Shown here piece after piece: positions 1-8,813 of a stretch of DNA of 64,000 nt. The DNA lies in contig SIHP01000004.1 of the NCBI GenBank assembly GCA_004762155.1, forward strand, positions 62,001 to 126,000, in the 5' to 3' direction. This stretch comes from Flavobacteriaceae bacterium. GTDB lineage: Bacteria > Bacteroidota > Bacteroidia > Flavobacteriales > Flavobacteriaceae. Numbering within the stretch: the first letter of the stretch is position 1; each line of letters begins with the position of its first letter. The translations under genes and the position numbers were made by a program. A model generated the notes under the pieces. That model saw only the letters and a list, made by a program, of their open reading frames with translations, made no database searches and was not told where the DNA came from.

Positions 1-113
1 GTTTTACTAATAATCATTTCGTCACCAACAGCATCTAAACATAATCCAAGTACATCAAAACCACAAGAAACATTAGCTATAGTTGCAGGAGCAAATATTT
101 TTATAGCATCCAT
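1..113 (-). CDS. thrB: Homoserine kinase, N-terminal fragment
   Basis: Only the first 37 codons are in the window; the gene continues past the left edge. The reverse strand reads MDAIKIFAPATIANVSCGFD, the N-terminus typical of GHMP-family homoserine kinase (ATP-dependent phosphorylation of homoserine on the way to threonine, cytoplasmic). The start codon lies 2 nt after the thrA stop, so thrA and thrB are almost certainly co-transcribed, with thrC expected next outside the window. The catalytic GHMP motif is not visible because the fragment is too short. The call rests on the N-terminal signature plus operon position. Confidence 0.9.
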   Translation of the reverse strand, partial: MDAIKIFAPATIANVSCGFDVLGLCLDAVGDEMIISK

Positions 114-115
114 AA

Positions 116-2557
116 TTAACTATTTACAGTTCTTATAACATCTGCAAAAATACCAGAAGCAGTAACATCTGCACCAGCACCAGCACCTTTAATTAATAAT
201 GGGTTTTCTGGATATCTATTCGTAAAAAATAAAACAATATTATCACTTCCTTCTAGGTTATAGAATGGATGATCAACAGGAATAAGTTGTAATCCAACTT
301 TAGCTTTTCCATTAGAGAATTCACCAACGTATTTTAATCTACAACCTTTATCATTTGCTTCTTTGTATATCTTTTGGAAATCAGCTTCATACTTGACTAA
401 AGAAGTATAAAAATCATCATTATTTGTTGTATCTAAGCTTTCTTTAGATAAGAAAGAATTATTTTCTATATCTGCTAATTCAACATCATAACCAGCTTCA
501 CGAGCTAAGATTAATACTTTACGAGCTACATCAATTCCACTTAAATCAATTTTTGGATCAGGTTCTGTATATCCTTCAGCAGCAGCTTGTTTTACTACAT
601 TTTCAAAAGTAGTATTCTCATCAAAATTGTTAAAAACAAAATTTAAACTACCTGATAATACACCTTGTATTTTATTTACTTGATCACCAGAAGCAATTAA
701 GTTTTTTAAAGTATCTATAATTGGTAAACCTGCACCAACGTTTGTTTCAAATAAGAAAGAAGCGTTGTATTTACGGGCAACTCTTTTTAATGTTTTGTAA
801 TTTTCTAAGCTAGAAGCACAAGCAATTTTATTACAAGTAACAACACTTATACTACTTCTTAAATATCCTTCATAAACTTCAGAAACTTTTTGGTTTGCAG
901 TATTATCTACAAAAACACTGTTACGTAAGTTTAATTCTTTGGTACGATTATAAAATGATTCCAAAGTAGCAGCTTCGCCATCTTTTAATTGTTCTTCCCA
1001 AGTGTTTAAATCAATACCAGATTGATTGAATACCATTTTTCTAGAATTTGCAATTCCAACAACACGAACATTTATTTTTAAATTCTTTAATAAATACTCT
1101 TTTTGTTGATTGATTTGCGCTAGAAAACGATTCCCTACATTACCAACACCAGTAACAAATAAGTTTAATTGTTTTACTTCTTCTTCAAAGAATTGTTCGT
1201 GTAATGTATTTAATGCTTTCTTAGCATTTGAACTATTTATTACAGCCGAAATGTTTTTCTCCGAAGCTCCTTGAGCAATAGCTCTAATATTTACATTATT
1301 TCTACCCAAAGCACTAAACATTTGACCGCTTAAACTTTGGTGATTTTTCATTTGGTCTCCAACTAAAGCAATAATGCTTAAGTTTTGTTCTAAAATAACA
1401 GGTTGTATTTTATGCTGATTTATCTCTGATGAAAATTTCTTATTTATTTTCTTTACAGCCTTTTCAGCATCAGCATCATAAATACCAACACAAATTGAAT
1501 GCTCAGAAGAAGCCTGAGTAATCATAACTACATTAATATCTTGGTCTGCTAATACTTCAAATAAACGTTTTGAAATACCTGGAACTCCTACCATACCAAT
1601 ACCTTCTATAGTTAATAATGAAATATCTTCTATATAACTAATTCCTTTTACAGAACCATTTTTACTAGTTTCTTCAGCAATTAAAGTACCTGCATGGTTT
1701 GGTTCATAAGTGTTTTTAATTACAATTGGAATTTTACTTTCCATTACAGGCTGGATAGTAGGAGGATAGATAACTTTTGCTCCAAAATGAGACATTTCCA
1801 TAGCCTCTTGATAAGAAATTTGTGTTATTGGAAATGCTTGTTTTACAACACTAGGGTTTGCGGTAAACATTCCACTAACATCTGTCCAAATTTGTAATTC
1901 ATCAGCATTTAAAGCTGCTGCATAAATTGATGCAGAATAATCAGAACCACCACGCCCTAAAGTAGTTGCTTTGTTTTTTTCTGATTTAGATATAAATCCA
2001 GGTAAAATAGTTACTTGATGCTCGTTTTTAGCAAAAAAAGTTTGACAATTTTTATTTGTCTTTTCAAAATTAACTTCTGCCTTTAAATAATTACTATTGG
2101 TAACTATAAGTTCAGAACTATCTTTAAAAGTAGCATTAAGTTTTTGTTTTGCTCCTTCAGATATTATGTAAGAAGAAAGTCTTTCTCCAAATCCACTTAT
2201 AGTTGCCAAAGCTTTATCAGTCAACTCTTCTAACATAAAACAACCATCGTATAAGGTTTCTAATTGATTTGTTAAACGTTTGGTATGACTAATCACACCA
2301 CTTTGTGCATTTACAGGAATTAATTGCTTAATTACATCTATATGATGTGCTTCAATTTGACTAAAAATATCTTTGTATTGGATATCTTTTTGTTCTGCCA
2401 ATTTTGCAGCTTTAATTAGGTTGTTTGTAGTGCTACCAAAAGCAGAAACTACAACAAATAGTTTATGTTCTTTTGATTCTGATGCTATGATTGAGATTAC
2501 TTGCTGGATACTATCAGCATTTTTTACTGAAGATCCTCCGAATTTTAAAACTTTCAT
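116..2557 (-). CDS. thrA: Bifunctional aspartokinase / homoserine dehydrogenase
   Basis: The 813-residue fusion carries out the first and third steps of threonine/methionine synthesis from aspartate. The aspartokinase domain comes first, with KFGGSSV at residues 5-11 and LGRGGSD near 200. Tandem ACT-type regulatory regions follow at about 310-460, which in the family bind threonine for feedback inhibition. The homoserine dehydrogenase domain starts near 465 with the NAD(P)-binding VTGVGNVGNRF and continues with NVGAGLPIIDTL near 605. The length matches E. coli ThrA (820 aa). It is the first structural gene of the thr operon and is preceded by a Thr/Ile-rich leader peptide and hairpins, so transcription attenuation by Thr/Ile-tRNA is likely. 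No key motif is missing. Confidence 0.97.
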   Translation of the reverse strand: MKVLKFGGSSVKNADSIQQVISIIASESKEHKLFVVVSAFGSTTNNLIKAAKLAEQKDIQYKDIFSQIEAHHIDVIKQLIPVNAQSGVISHTKRLTNQLETLYDGCFMLEELTDKALATISGFGERLSSYIISEGAKQKLNATFKDSSELIVTNSNYLKAEVNFEKTNKNCQTFFAKNEHQVTILPGFISKSEKNKATTLGRGGSDYSASIYAAALNADELQIWTDVSGMFTANPSVVKQAFPITQISYQEAMEMSHFGAKVIYPPTIQPVMESKIPIVIKNTYEPNHAGTLIAEETSKNGSVKGISYIEDISLLTIEGIGMVGVPGISKRLFEVLADQDINVVMITQASSEHSICVGIYDADAEKAVKKINKKFSSEINQHKIQPVILEQNLSIIALVGDQMKNHQSLSGQMFSALGRNNVNIRAIAQGASEKNISAVINSSNAKKALNTLHEQFFEEEVKQLNLFVTGVGNVGNRFLAQINQQKEYLLKNLKINVRVVGIANSRKMVFNQSGIDLNTWEEQLKDGEAATLESFYNRTKELNLRNSVFVDNTANQKVSEVYEGYLRSSISVVTCNKIACASSLENYKTLKRVARKYNASFLFETNVGAGLPIIDTLKNLIASGDQVNKIQGVLSGSLNFVFNNFDENTTFENVVKQAAAEGYTEPDPKIDLSGIDVARKVLILAREAGYDVELADIENNSFLSKESLDTTNNDDFYTSLVKYEADFQKIYKEANDKGCRLKYVGEFSNGKAKVGLQLIPVDHPFYNLEGSDNIVLFFTNRYPENPLLIKGAGAGADVTASGIFADVIRTVNS

Positions 2558-2632
2558 TTTATTTTTTTATAATAAACACTATGTTTAATGAAGCGACTGT
2601 ATATTTTTAATTTTTTGTTTTAAACAAAATTA

Positions 2633-2673
2633 TACCCTGAATTTATATGTGAAAAAGTACCCCCTAAAGGGTA
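2633..2673 (-). promoter_or_regulatory. Candidate thr attenuator (alternative hairpins)
   Basis: On the minus strand TACCC pairs with GGGTA across a 6-nt loop (2658-2673), followed by CTTTTTC, which resembles an intrinsic terminator with a short T tract. A second AGGGTA (2633-2638) can pair with the same TACCCT arm, so the two structures are mutually exclusive. An upstream pair, TGCAACC with GGTCGCA (one mismatch), overlaps the leader-peptide codons. Stalling at the consecutive Ile and Thr codons would cover the 5-prime arm of the first hairpin. Which structure terminates is inference. Confidence 0.55.
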
Positions 2674-2750
2674 ATAATAATTGAAGTAATATTGCGACCT
2701 GTAAAAAAGGTTGCAGTATGGTTATATGATAAGTTTTTAACTGTTTTCAT
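2664..2750 (-). CDS. thrL: thr operon leader peptide
   Basis: A 28-codon reading frame starts with ATG 107 nt after the previous AT-rich stretch begins and ends 106 nt before thrA. The peptide contains six Thr (residues 3, 12, 14, 17, 22, 27) and four Ile (21, 24, 25, 26), ending in NITSIIITL. This composition matches the E. coli thr leader, which is rich in Thr and Ile codons and governs attenuation of thrABC. The last two codons and the TAG stop lie inside a hairpin with a following T tract on the same strand, as expected of an attenuator. The sequence is unrelated to ThrL by alignment, so the assignment rests on composition, position and structure. It is too short for ordinary gene callers. 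Confidence 0.75.
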   Translation of the reverse strand: MKTVKNLSYNHTATFFTGRNITSIIITL

Positions 2751-3008
2751 GGGTGTAAATTTAAGATTTAATTTTAATTATTAGACTTCTTTATTAAATA
2801 CTTTCTTAAAATGTTAATTTTTAATTTTTTTGTGTTTTTAACCTTGTTTTCTTTAAAATAAAACGATTTTTTTTGTTAATAATTAAATTTTTAAGATTTT
2901 ACTATTTTAGTTTTATATATAAAAGCCTTATTTTGCTTTATAAATTAAAGAATATTTATTGGTTTTTAGGTAAGACTGTATTTAAATATGAGTTTCATAA
3001 ACAAAAAA
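2751..3008. other. AT-rich intergenic, no gene seen
   Basis: This stretch lies between the M1 peptidase terminator and the thr leader. It is strongly AT-rich with homopolymer T and A runs. It must hold the thr promoter on the minus strand, but I could not pick out a convincing TAnnTTTG element. No reading frame with coding character was seen. Confidence 0.5.
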
Positions 3009-3037
3009 AGCCCATTGAATAATTTATTCAATGGGCT
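3009..3037 (-). terminator. Rho-independent terminator after M1 peptidase
   Basis: Perfect 14-bp arms (AGCCCATTGAATAA and its complement) enclose a 1-nt centre, with A runs before and T runs after, so it could act in both directions. It lies 22 nt past the stop of the minus-strand peptidase gene. Confidence 0.9.
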
Positions 3038-3058
3038 TTTTTGTAATAAAAAGAAAAT

Positions 3059-5287
3059 TTATTTTTTTGATTGATTTTTAAATTTATCAAACTTATTTTC
3101 TGTTTGTTTTGGCCAGCTATTATTACTAGTGTCTATATCCGCAGTTTCTAAATCTGGATCTACAACAAAACTTTTTATTTCTTTGTCAGAAGAATATACA
3201 CGAAATACTTGATTTTCATCTTTATTCCAAATTTGAGCAGGATACATTTCTTTTTTAGTTGTACCATCAGCATATGTAATTTCTATAATAATAGGCATTA
3301 CTAAACCTCCGGGTTTTTCAAATTCAACCTGATACATATATTTAGGTAATTCTTTTAATTTACTCTTCTTATCAGCTGATAAAGAATTTAAATAGTCATT
3401 AACTTTTTTAGTATTAGCATCTTCTTTTTTATCTGTTAAAAACACTAATTCACCTAAAGATTCAAAGTAAGCAGCAGCTCTTGGATTCGTTTTTATGATT
3501 TCAACAACTCTATCACTTTTTTTATCCGTAACATATAATGTTTTTACTTCTTTAATTCCTATATCATTATAATCAGTTGAATAAAACCAACCTCTCCAAA
3601 ACCAATCTAAGTCCATACCTGAAGCATCTTCCATTGTTCTAAAGAAATCAGCTGGAGTTGGATGTTTAAACATCCATCTTTTAGAATATGTTCTGAAAGC
3701 AAAATCAAATAATTCTGGTCCCATTATGGTTTGACGTAACATATACAAACCAGCAGCTGGCTTTGTGTATGCATTCGGACCAAAGTTTTTAACATAATCT
3801 CCTTGAGACATAATAGGAGATAGTTTATCTTGATCTATGCTCATGTAACGTACAATATCTTTTGGTAAATTTCCAGTATCAAATGTAGGATCATAATCCA
3901 ATTCAGCTAAAATTTCTACGAATGAATTGATTCCTTCATCCATCCAAGTCCATTGGCGCTCATCAGAATTTACAATCATAGGAAAGAAGTTATGTCCAAC
4001 TTCGTGTGTAATTACACCAATCATCCCATGTTTAGTCCTATCCGAATATGTTCCGTCTGCATCTGGTCTTCCGTAGTTAAAACAAATCATAGGATATTCC
4101 ATTCCTTGTCTTTGTGAATGCACAGAAATAGCTTTTGAATACGGATAATCAAAAGTCATTTTAGAATATTCTTCTAAAGTATTGGCAACAACTCTTGTTG
4201 AATGTTCTTCCCATAAAGGATTTCCTTCTTTTGGATATAAAGAAACAGCCATTACATTTTTATTGTTAATTTTTACAGCCATTGCATCCCAAATATACTT
4301 TCTTGAAGAAGCAAAAGCATAATCTCTTACATTATTGGCTTTAAAGTGCCAAGTTTTAGTTTTTGTAGCTCTTCCTTTTTCATTAGTCTCAGCTTCTGCT
4401 TGTGTAACAATAAAAACAGGGTCTTTATAAGAAGTTCTTGCTTTCTCCCAACGTTTACGTTGTTCTTTTGTTAAAACATCTTTTTCATTTTGAAGTTCAC
4501 CAGTTGCATCTACAATATGATCTGCAGGTACAGTTAACTTAACATCGTAATCTCCAAATTCCAATGCAAATTCACTACGTCCCCAAAACTGCATGTTTTG
4601 CCAACCTTCTACATTATCATACACGCATAATCTAGGAAAAAATTGAGCAATTGTGTAGTTTTTATTTCCATCAGGAAAAGTTTCTAAACCTGATCGTCCT
4701 CCGTCAACATTGATATCATTAATTAAATAATTCCATTTAATTTTAAAAGTAAAAGTTTCACCAGGCGCTAATGATTTACTTAGGTTGATACGCATCATAG
4801 TTCCGTTAATTGTATGCGATAAATCTCTTCCATCAGCATATTTTACAGTTTCTATTTTAAAACCAAAATCTTTTGCATACCCCATATTTTCCTCAACAAA
4901 CTTCTCTGGCTTTAACCAACCTGAAGTTCCTTTAGATTGTGCTAATGGAGTTTTAGAGTCAGGAGCACGCATATTTTGATCTAACTGTAACCATAAATAT
5001 TCTAAATTATCTTTAGAATTGTTACGATAAGTGATTTTTTCATCACCATAAATTTTATCGGTATTTTCATCAACACGAATATCCATAGCATAATCAACTT
5101 TTTGTTGAGTATATGCATAACCAGGAGCTCCAGAAGCATTATGTTGTTCGTTTGGTGTTGCCAATTCGTATTTTAATTGGCGAAATTTATTTTCATCTAC
5201 ATGTCCTTTTTCGTGTTCTTTTTTTTGTGCAAAAAGAGAAAAAGAAACCAACAAAATAGAAAATATCGTGGTAGTAACTTTCTTCAT
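3059..5287 (-). CDS. M1 family zinc metallopeptidase, secreted
   Basis: This 742-residue protein has an N-terminal signal peptide ending near FAQ at residue 21, so it is exported. The gluzincin signature HEVGH followed by 18 residues and Glu is present near residue 430 (HEVGHNFF to MDEG), giving the two His and one Glu zinc ligands plus the catalytic Glu. A GMEYP substrate-site motif lies upstream, in place of the GxMEN of classical aminopeptidases and as usual for this Bacteroidota branch. It probably cleaves peptides in the periplasm or at the cell surface. It is the last gene of a run with DUF6702 and two carboxypeptidase-regulatory-like proteins, and is followed by a strong terminator. 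Substrate is unknown. Confidence 0.92.
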   Translation of the reverse strand: MKKVTTTIFSILLVSFSLFAQKKEHEKGHVDENKFRQLKYELATPNEQHNASGAPGYAYTQQKVDYAMDIRVDENTDKIYGDEKITYRNNSKDNLEYLWLQLDQNMRAPDSKTPLAQSKGTSGWLKPEKFVEENMGYAKDFGFKIETVKYADGRDLSHTINGTMMRINLSKSLAPGETFTFKIKWNYLINDINVDGGRSGLETFPDGNKNYTIAQFFPRLCVYDNVEGWQNMQFWGRSEFALEFGDYDVKLTVPADHIVDATGELQNEKDVLTKEQRKRWEKARTSYKDPVFIVTQAEAETNEKGRATKTKTWHFKANNVRDYAFASSRKYIWDAMAVKINNKNVMAVSLYPKEGNPLWEEHSTRVVANTLEEYSKMTFDYPYSKAISVHSQRQGMEYPMICFNYGRPDADGTYSDRTKHGMIGVITHEVGHNFFPMIVNSDERQWTWMDEGINSFVEILAELDYDPTFDTGNLPKDIVRYMSIDQDKLSPIMSQGDYVKNFGPNAYTKPAAGLYMLRQTIMGPELFDFAFRTYSKRWMFKHPTPADFFRTMEDASGMDLDWFWRGWFYSTDYNDIGIKEVKTLYVTDKKSDRVVEIIKTNPRAAAYFESLGELVFLTDKKEDANTKKVNDYLNSLSADKKSKLKELPKYMYQVEFEKPGGLVMPIIIEITYADGTTKKEMYPAQIWNKDENQVFRVYSSDKEIKSFVVDPDLETADIDTSNNSWPKQTENKFDKFKNQSKK

Positions 5288-5361
5288 TATAATATTTGAA
5301 TTAATTGATTTAATTATAAACGGAAAATTAATGAATAATTATGATTATTTATTAAATGGCA

Positions 5362-5853
5362 TTAAAATTTTAACAAACCTTTAGGTTTTTTTTGTGTTAA
5401 AAATAAAGTTTGACGTTTGTCATTAGCTTTAACCTTAATTAAGTTTTGTTGTTCAGGAAAATATTTAATTAACATATCATTTTTAACTTCAATATTTTTT
5501 ATATAAGAAATGTTTTCTATTTCTAAATAAAAGTATAAAATATTACCATCATATTTTTTTCCAATATATTTATATTCTTTTAATATATTATTTATTGAAA
5601 TATTAAAATGAGTATTTAAGTATTTTTTAAAATAAATATTACTATTTTTTATTTCATCATCATAAGTTAGTTTAGCATCAATATTATATTCTTTATTAAT
5701 GCTATGTTCAAAATCATCAATGTTAACACTCATAATCATTTGTACAGAATTACTGTCTTCTTTATACTCAATTTCTGTTAAAGCGATATAGTATTTATGA
5801 ATTGAAAAACTTAATAAAGGAATGATCAGTAATGATAAGAATATTTTTTTCAT
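5362..5853 (-). CDS. DUF6702 family exported protein
   Basis: The 163-residue protein has a signal peptide (MKKIFLSLLIIPLLSFS) and a mixed beta-strand pattern thereafter, with no catalytic motif I can identify. Size, the early HKYYIALTEIEY segment and its position directly upstream of an M1 peptidase match the DUF6702 family of Bacteroidota. Function is unknown; the recurring neighbour suggests a periplasmic partner of the peptidase, which is inference. The gene is especially AT-rich, like the surrounding operon. Gaps of 74 nt downstream and 30 nt upstream are compatible with co-transcription. Confidence 0.75.
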   Translation of the reverse strand: MKKIFLSLLIIPLLSFSIHKYYIALTEIEYKEDSNSVQMIMSVNIDDFEHSINKEYNIDAKLTYDDEIKNSNIYFKKYLNTHFNISINNILKEYKYIGKKYDGNILYFYLEIENISYIKNIEVKNDMLIKYFPEQQNLIKVKANDKRQTLFLTQKKPKGLLKF

Positions 5854-5883
5854 GTAAAAATTTTATTCAAAAAGTAAGCCAAT

Positions 5884-6684
5884 TTACTCTTTTTTTATGA
5901 GTTTTAAATACCCTATTTGTTCTTTGCGTAAAATTTTAATCACTTCTAGCAAGTTTCCTTTTTGATAGAGTTCTTCAATACCTAAAGGATTACAATATTC
6001 TAAAAAATGATGATATTTTTCTACTGGTATTTTTAATTCTTTAAAGAAAAAACTTTCCCCAAAATCTGATATTAATTTAGACGGAAAACTTTCTTTAAAA
6101 GCGAGTTTTCTTCTTAATGCCCAAAGTTTTTCTGAATATTTAAAAGGCATAGAAACACTTGAGCCAGCTGTAGCGAAAGCTTGTGTAGGATCTGTTTCTG
6201 CTTTTGGAGGTCTTACATAGGTATCTATATGATCATCTTTAGTTTTGGCTTTCATATTTACTTTAGAAAAATCCATGGTTTTTGCTAAGGCATTTGCTTT
6301 TTTGTCTTCAGGAGTTTGTTTTAAGTCAGATGATAGACTACCAATTAAGTTGTGTTTTTTAATAGTTATTTCATCTAATTCATAAATATCTTTTTTTAAA
6401 ATGAATTTATTTTCAGAAATACCAAAATGAGTGTTTTTTACAGAAAAAGTTAAGGTTTTAAAACCAACTGAAGTAATTTTTAAAGTATCTTTTAATGCTG
6501 CTTTTATTTTAAACTCACCATTATCGTTGGAATAAGTAGCTTTATTTGATGTAGCGTTAATTATATGTGCACCAGGCAAAGTTCCCATTTCATCATATAA
6601 TACTCCAAACACATATTTTGTAGAACTTTGAGATATACATTTTATAGAAATAACGAGTAAAATTAAAAGTAGTTTTTTATTCAT
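5884..6684 (-). CDS. Carboxypeptidase-regulatory-like domain protein
   Basis: This 266-residue exported protein has a signal peptide up to about residue 19, then a beta-sandwich of the CarboxypepD_reg-like type (about 20-105), recognisable from GVLYDEMGTLPGAHIIN and the later VGFKTLTFSV. The C-terminal half is helical and charged and has no known motif. It is a paralogue of the next gene upstream: both share the domain order, a conserved K-E-L-K-I-type segment near the C-terminus and a similar length. Such domains usually sit at the N-terminus of TonB receptors; here the protein stands alone. Function unknown; the M1 peptidase/DUF6702 context suggests an envelope-associated module. Confidence 0.75.
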   Translation of the reverse strand: MNKKLLLILLVISIKCISQSSTKYVFGVLYDEMGTLPGAHIINATSNKATYSNDNGEFKIKAALKDTLKITSVGFKTLTFSVKNTHFGISENKFILKKDIYELDEITIKKHNLIGSLSSDLKQTPEDKKANALAKTMDFSKVNMKAKTKDDHIDTYVRPPKAETDPTQAFATAGSSVSMPFKYSEKLWALRRKLAFKESFPSKLISDFGESFFFKELKIPVEKYHHFLEYCNPLGIEELYQKGNLLEVIKILRKEQIGYLKLIKKE

Positions 6685-6701
6685 ATAAAAATATAATTTG
6701 G

Positions 6702-7481
6702 TTAATCTATAAGAACAACTTCATCTTGTTTGTTTTGTTTTTGAGTAAATGTTTTACTTGTTTCCAGTAGAACAGTGGTAAGCTCTAAATGTTTTTCTTT
6801 TTTATAGAGTTGTATAATTCCACTAGCAACACTATAATTTAAAAACTGATTAATACAGCCTTCTTTTATTTTTAATTGTCTAGTGAAAAATCCATCAGTA
6901 AAATGTGTTCTAATTCCTAATAAATTTTGATCTTCTAACTTTAATTTTTTGAGTTTTTTTTCTCTTTTTGTGGTGCCATTTAAAGCATTAATAAGACCAT
7001 TAAGATTTACAGCAGCACCAGATTTAAGACTAACTAGATTTTCTTTTTTTGGTAGTTTACTGTTTGCATATGGTAAGTTTAAGGTTTTAGCATTTACAAT
7101 TGGAGCATTATGTGGCATTATGTCTTTATCAATATGAAAAATACCTTTTGTTTTACCAATAACAACTTCACTAAGCATATAACTTTTATTGTCTAATGAA
7201 AATTTAAGTTTTTTTGTAGTAATATTTTCTTTGGTAATTGTATGTTCTTTTACATTAAGACTTACGTGTGATATAATTAGTATGTCTCCTTTTTTAACAG
7301 GGATTTCAAAAAAACCATTATCGTCAGTTATTGTACCAACTTCTAAAGCTTTATTAATTATATGCACATCATTTAAAGGTATGCTATCAACAAAAACTTG
7401 TCCAGATATTATAATTGGTTTCTCTTGAGACCAAGAGAAAAAAGGTGTTAGGCTTAACAGTAATACTATTACTTTTTTCAT
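6702..7481 (-). CDS. Carboxypeptidase-regulatory-like domain protein
   Basis: A 259-residue exported protein (signal peptide ending at FFSWSQ) with a CarboxypepD_reg-like beta-sandwich at about 22-110 (SGQVFVDSIPLNDVHIINKA, then the G-T-I-T-D-D-N-G-F-F turn). The remainder is a charged helical region. It is the tandem paralogue of the following gene, 17 nt away, suggesting a local duplication. It is probably the first gene of the four-gene run that ends with the M1 peptidase. No enzymatic motif is visible and no function is claimed. Confidence 0.75.
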   Translation of the reverse strand: MKKVIVLLLSLTPFFSWSQEKPIIISGQVFVDSIPLNDVHIINKALEVGTITDDNGFFEIPVKKGDILIISHVSLNVKEHTITKENITTKKLKFSLDNKSYMLSEVVIGKTKGIFHIDKDIMPHNAPIVNAKTLNLPYANSKLPKKENLVSLKSGAAVNLNGLINALNGTTKREKKLKKLKLEDQNLLGIRTHFTDGFFTRQLKIKEGCINQFLNYSVASGIIQLYKKEKHLELTTVLLETSKTFTQKQNKQDEVVLID

Positions 7482-7535
7482 AGTTACAAATTAACTAGAA
7501 ACTCTTCTTAAAAATGTTTTAACATATTGGTAAAC

Positions 7536-7588
7536 TTTTGTTAAATATAAAACTCATCTTATTAAGATGAGTTTTATATTTAACAAAA
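7536..7588 (-). terminator. Long perfect inverted repeat, probable terminator
   Basis: Two 26-nt arms are exactly complementary around a single centre base, forming an exceptionally long hairpin just after the T9SS gene. The arms are AT-rich and have TTTT/AAAA ends, but no long T tract follows. It separates two minus-strand genes and fits a terminator or RNA-processing site. Confidence 0.7.
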
Positions 7589-7599
7589 AATAATAAAAA

Positions 7600-8730
7600 T
7601 TATTTTTTTAAAATTTTTCTACTTTCTCCATTAGTATTATTTATTATATATAAACCACTAGGAAGATCTTCTATAATAGATTTTTCATCTTCCAGTGTAT
7701 TGTTAACTCTATTAGATAAAACAGGATTACCATATATATCAGTTATTGACAGAAGATTATCTTTTAAGTTAAAGAATTTAGATGAAGGTAGAGTTGCAGA
7801 ATAAGTAAAAGGTACTGCAACAATATTATTATCTGTTTTTAATTCACTATCAAGTAGAGTATTAGTGTCATCGATTGTTATTAGTAAATAATAATCTCCA
7901 TACTCAATATTATCACCTATATCAGTACCTTCAATAGATACTTCTAGTTTTGGAGAACCAACTAGGCCATTATAAGTTGCTTCACCGGCCTTAGGAGGAG
8001 TAGAAGTCAAGTATCTGTAACTAAAACCTAAATCATCATCACTTAATTTATCGTCTTCTGATATATAGAAATTAACTCTAATTGAACCAATGTGTGTGTC
8101 ACCATCTCCTATATTTTCTATGACTAAAGGAGTTATAGTCATATTACCTCCATATCTATAAATCACAGGTCTAAGACTAGTTGAGTTAACATTATTTAAA
8201 TAAGAATTACAGTCATAGCAACTACTAATTTGTTTAGTTTCCGATTTTCTAATAGCAAAGTCTGGATTACCAGGACAACCAAAATTACTTGAATTACCAT
8301 AAATATTTTCACATATATCAATGTTATTTAAAACACCATCAGAATCAATATCGTCTTGACATTTAATGATTTTGATAACTTGTGTTGTTGGAACTGGTAT
8401 TTTTATAGGGAAAATACCACCTACTATTATAGTTTCTGTACTCCATAGTGTAACATCTGTAGTAGAACTTATAGAAATTCTATTTGTTGTAAATGATCCA
8501 TCTGAATTTATAAAATTTTGAATACTTATTGATGAAGAGTATTCTGTTTGCCCGGCTTCAAGTAATTTTAACGAATAAATATTGTCTTCATCATAGTTGT
8601 TTATTTGACCTTGAAGTTTAAATGAACTTAAACATGACGTAAATGTATTGTACTGTTGTTCAGTTGTTTCAATTTGACTAAAACAAATAGTACATGTTAA
8701 GATTGTAAATAACAAAAGTAAATTTTTCAT
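7600..8730 (-). CDS. T9SS cargo protein with CARDB-like domain
   Basis: I place the start at the ATG giving MKNLLLLFTILTCTICFSQ, a clean signal peptide. A longer frame would overlap the divergent pepE gene and begin in a non-secretory stretch. The 376-residue protein contains a thrombospondin type 3-like calcium motif (DIDSDGVLNNIDIC, about residue 121), then a CARDB-like beta-sandwich (about 165-285, VIENIGDGDTHIGSIRVNF). A C-terminal type A T9SS sorting domain (about 305-376) ends in LPSGLYIINNTNGESRKILK. It is therefore probably exported by the type IX system and anchored or released at the cell surface. Binding target is unknown. Confidence 0.85.
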   Translation of the reverse strand: MKNLLLLFTILTCTICFSQIETTEQQYNTFTSCLSSFKLQGQINNYDEDNIYSLKLLEAGQTEYSSSISIQNFINSDGSFTTNRISISSTTDVTLWSTETIIVGGIFPIKIPVPTTQVIKIIKCQDDIDSDGVLNNIDICENIYGNSSNFGCPGNPDFAIRKSETKQISSCYDCNSYLNNVNSTSLRPVIYRYGGNMTITPLVIENIGDGDTHIGSIRVNFYISEDDKLSDDDLGFSYRYLTSTPPKAGEATYNGLVGSPKLEVSIEGTDIGDNIEYGDYYLLITIDDTNTLLDSELKTDNNIVAVPFTYSATLPSSKFFNLKDNLLSITDIYGNPVLSNRVNNTLEDEKSIIEDLPSGLYIINNTNGESRKILKK

Positions 8731-8813
8731 AGTATTTAGATTTTTATAGTTAAAAATTATAATCAAATATATTATTTTCGTTTTAATAAAATTAAAATTA
8801 GTAAAACTAAAAA

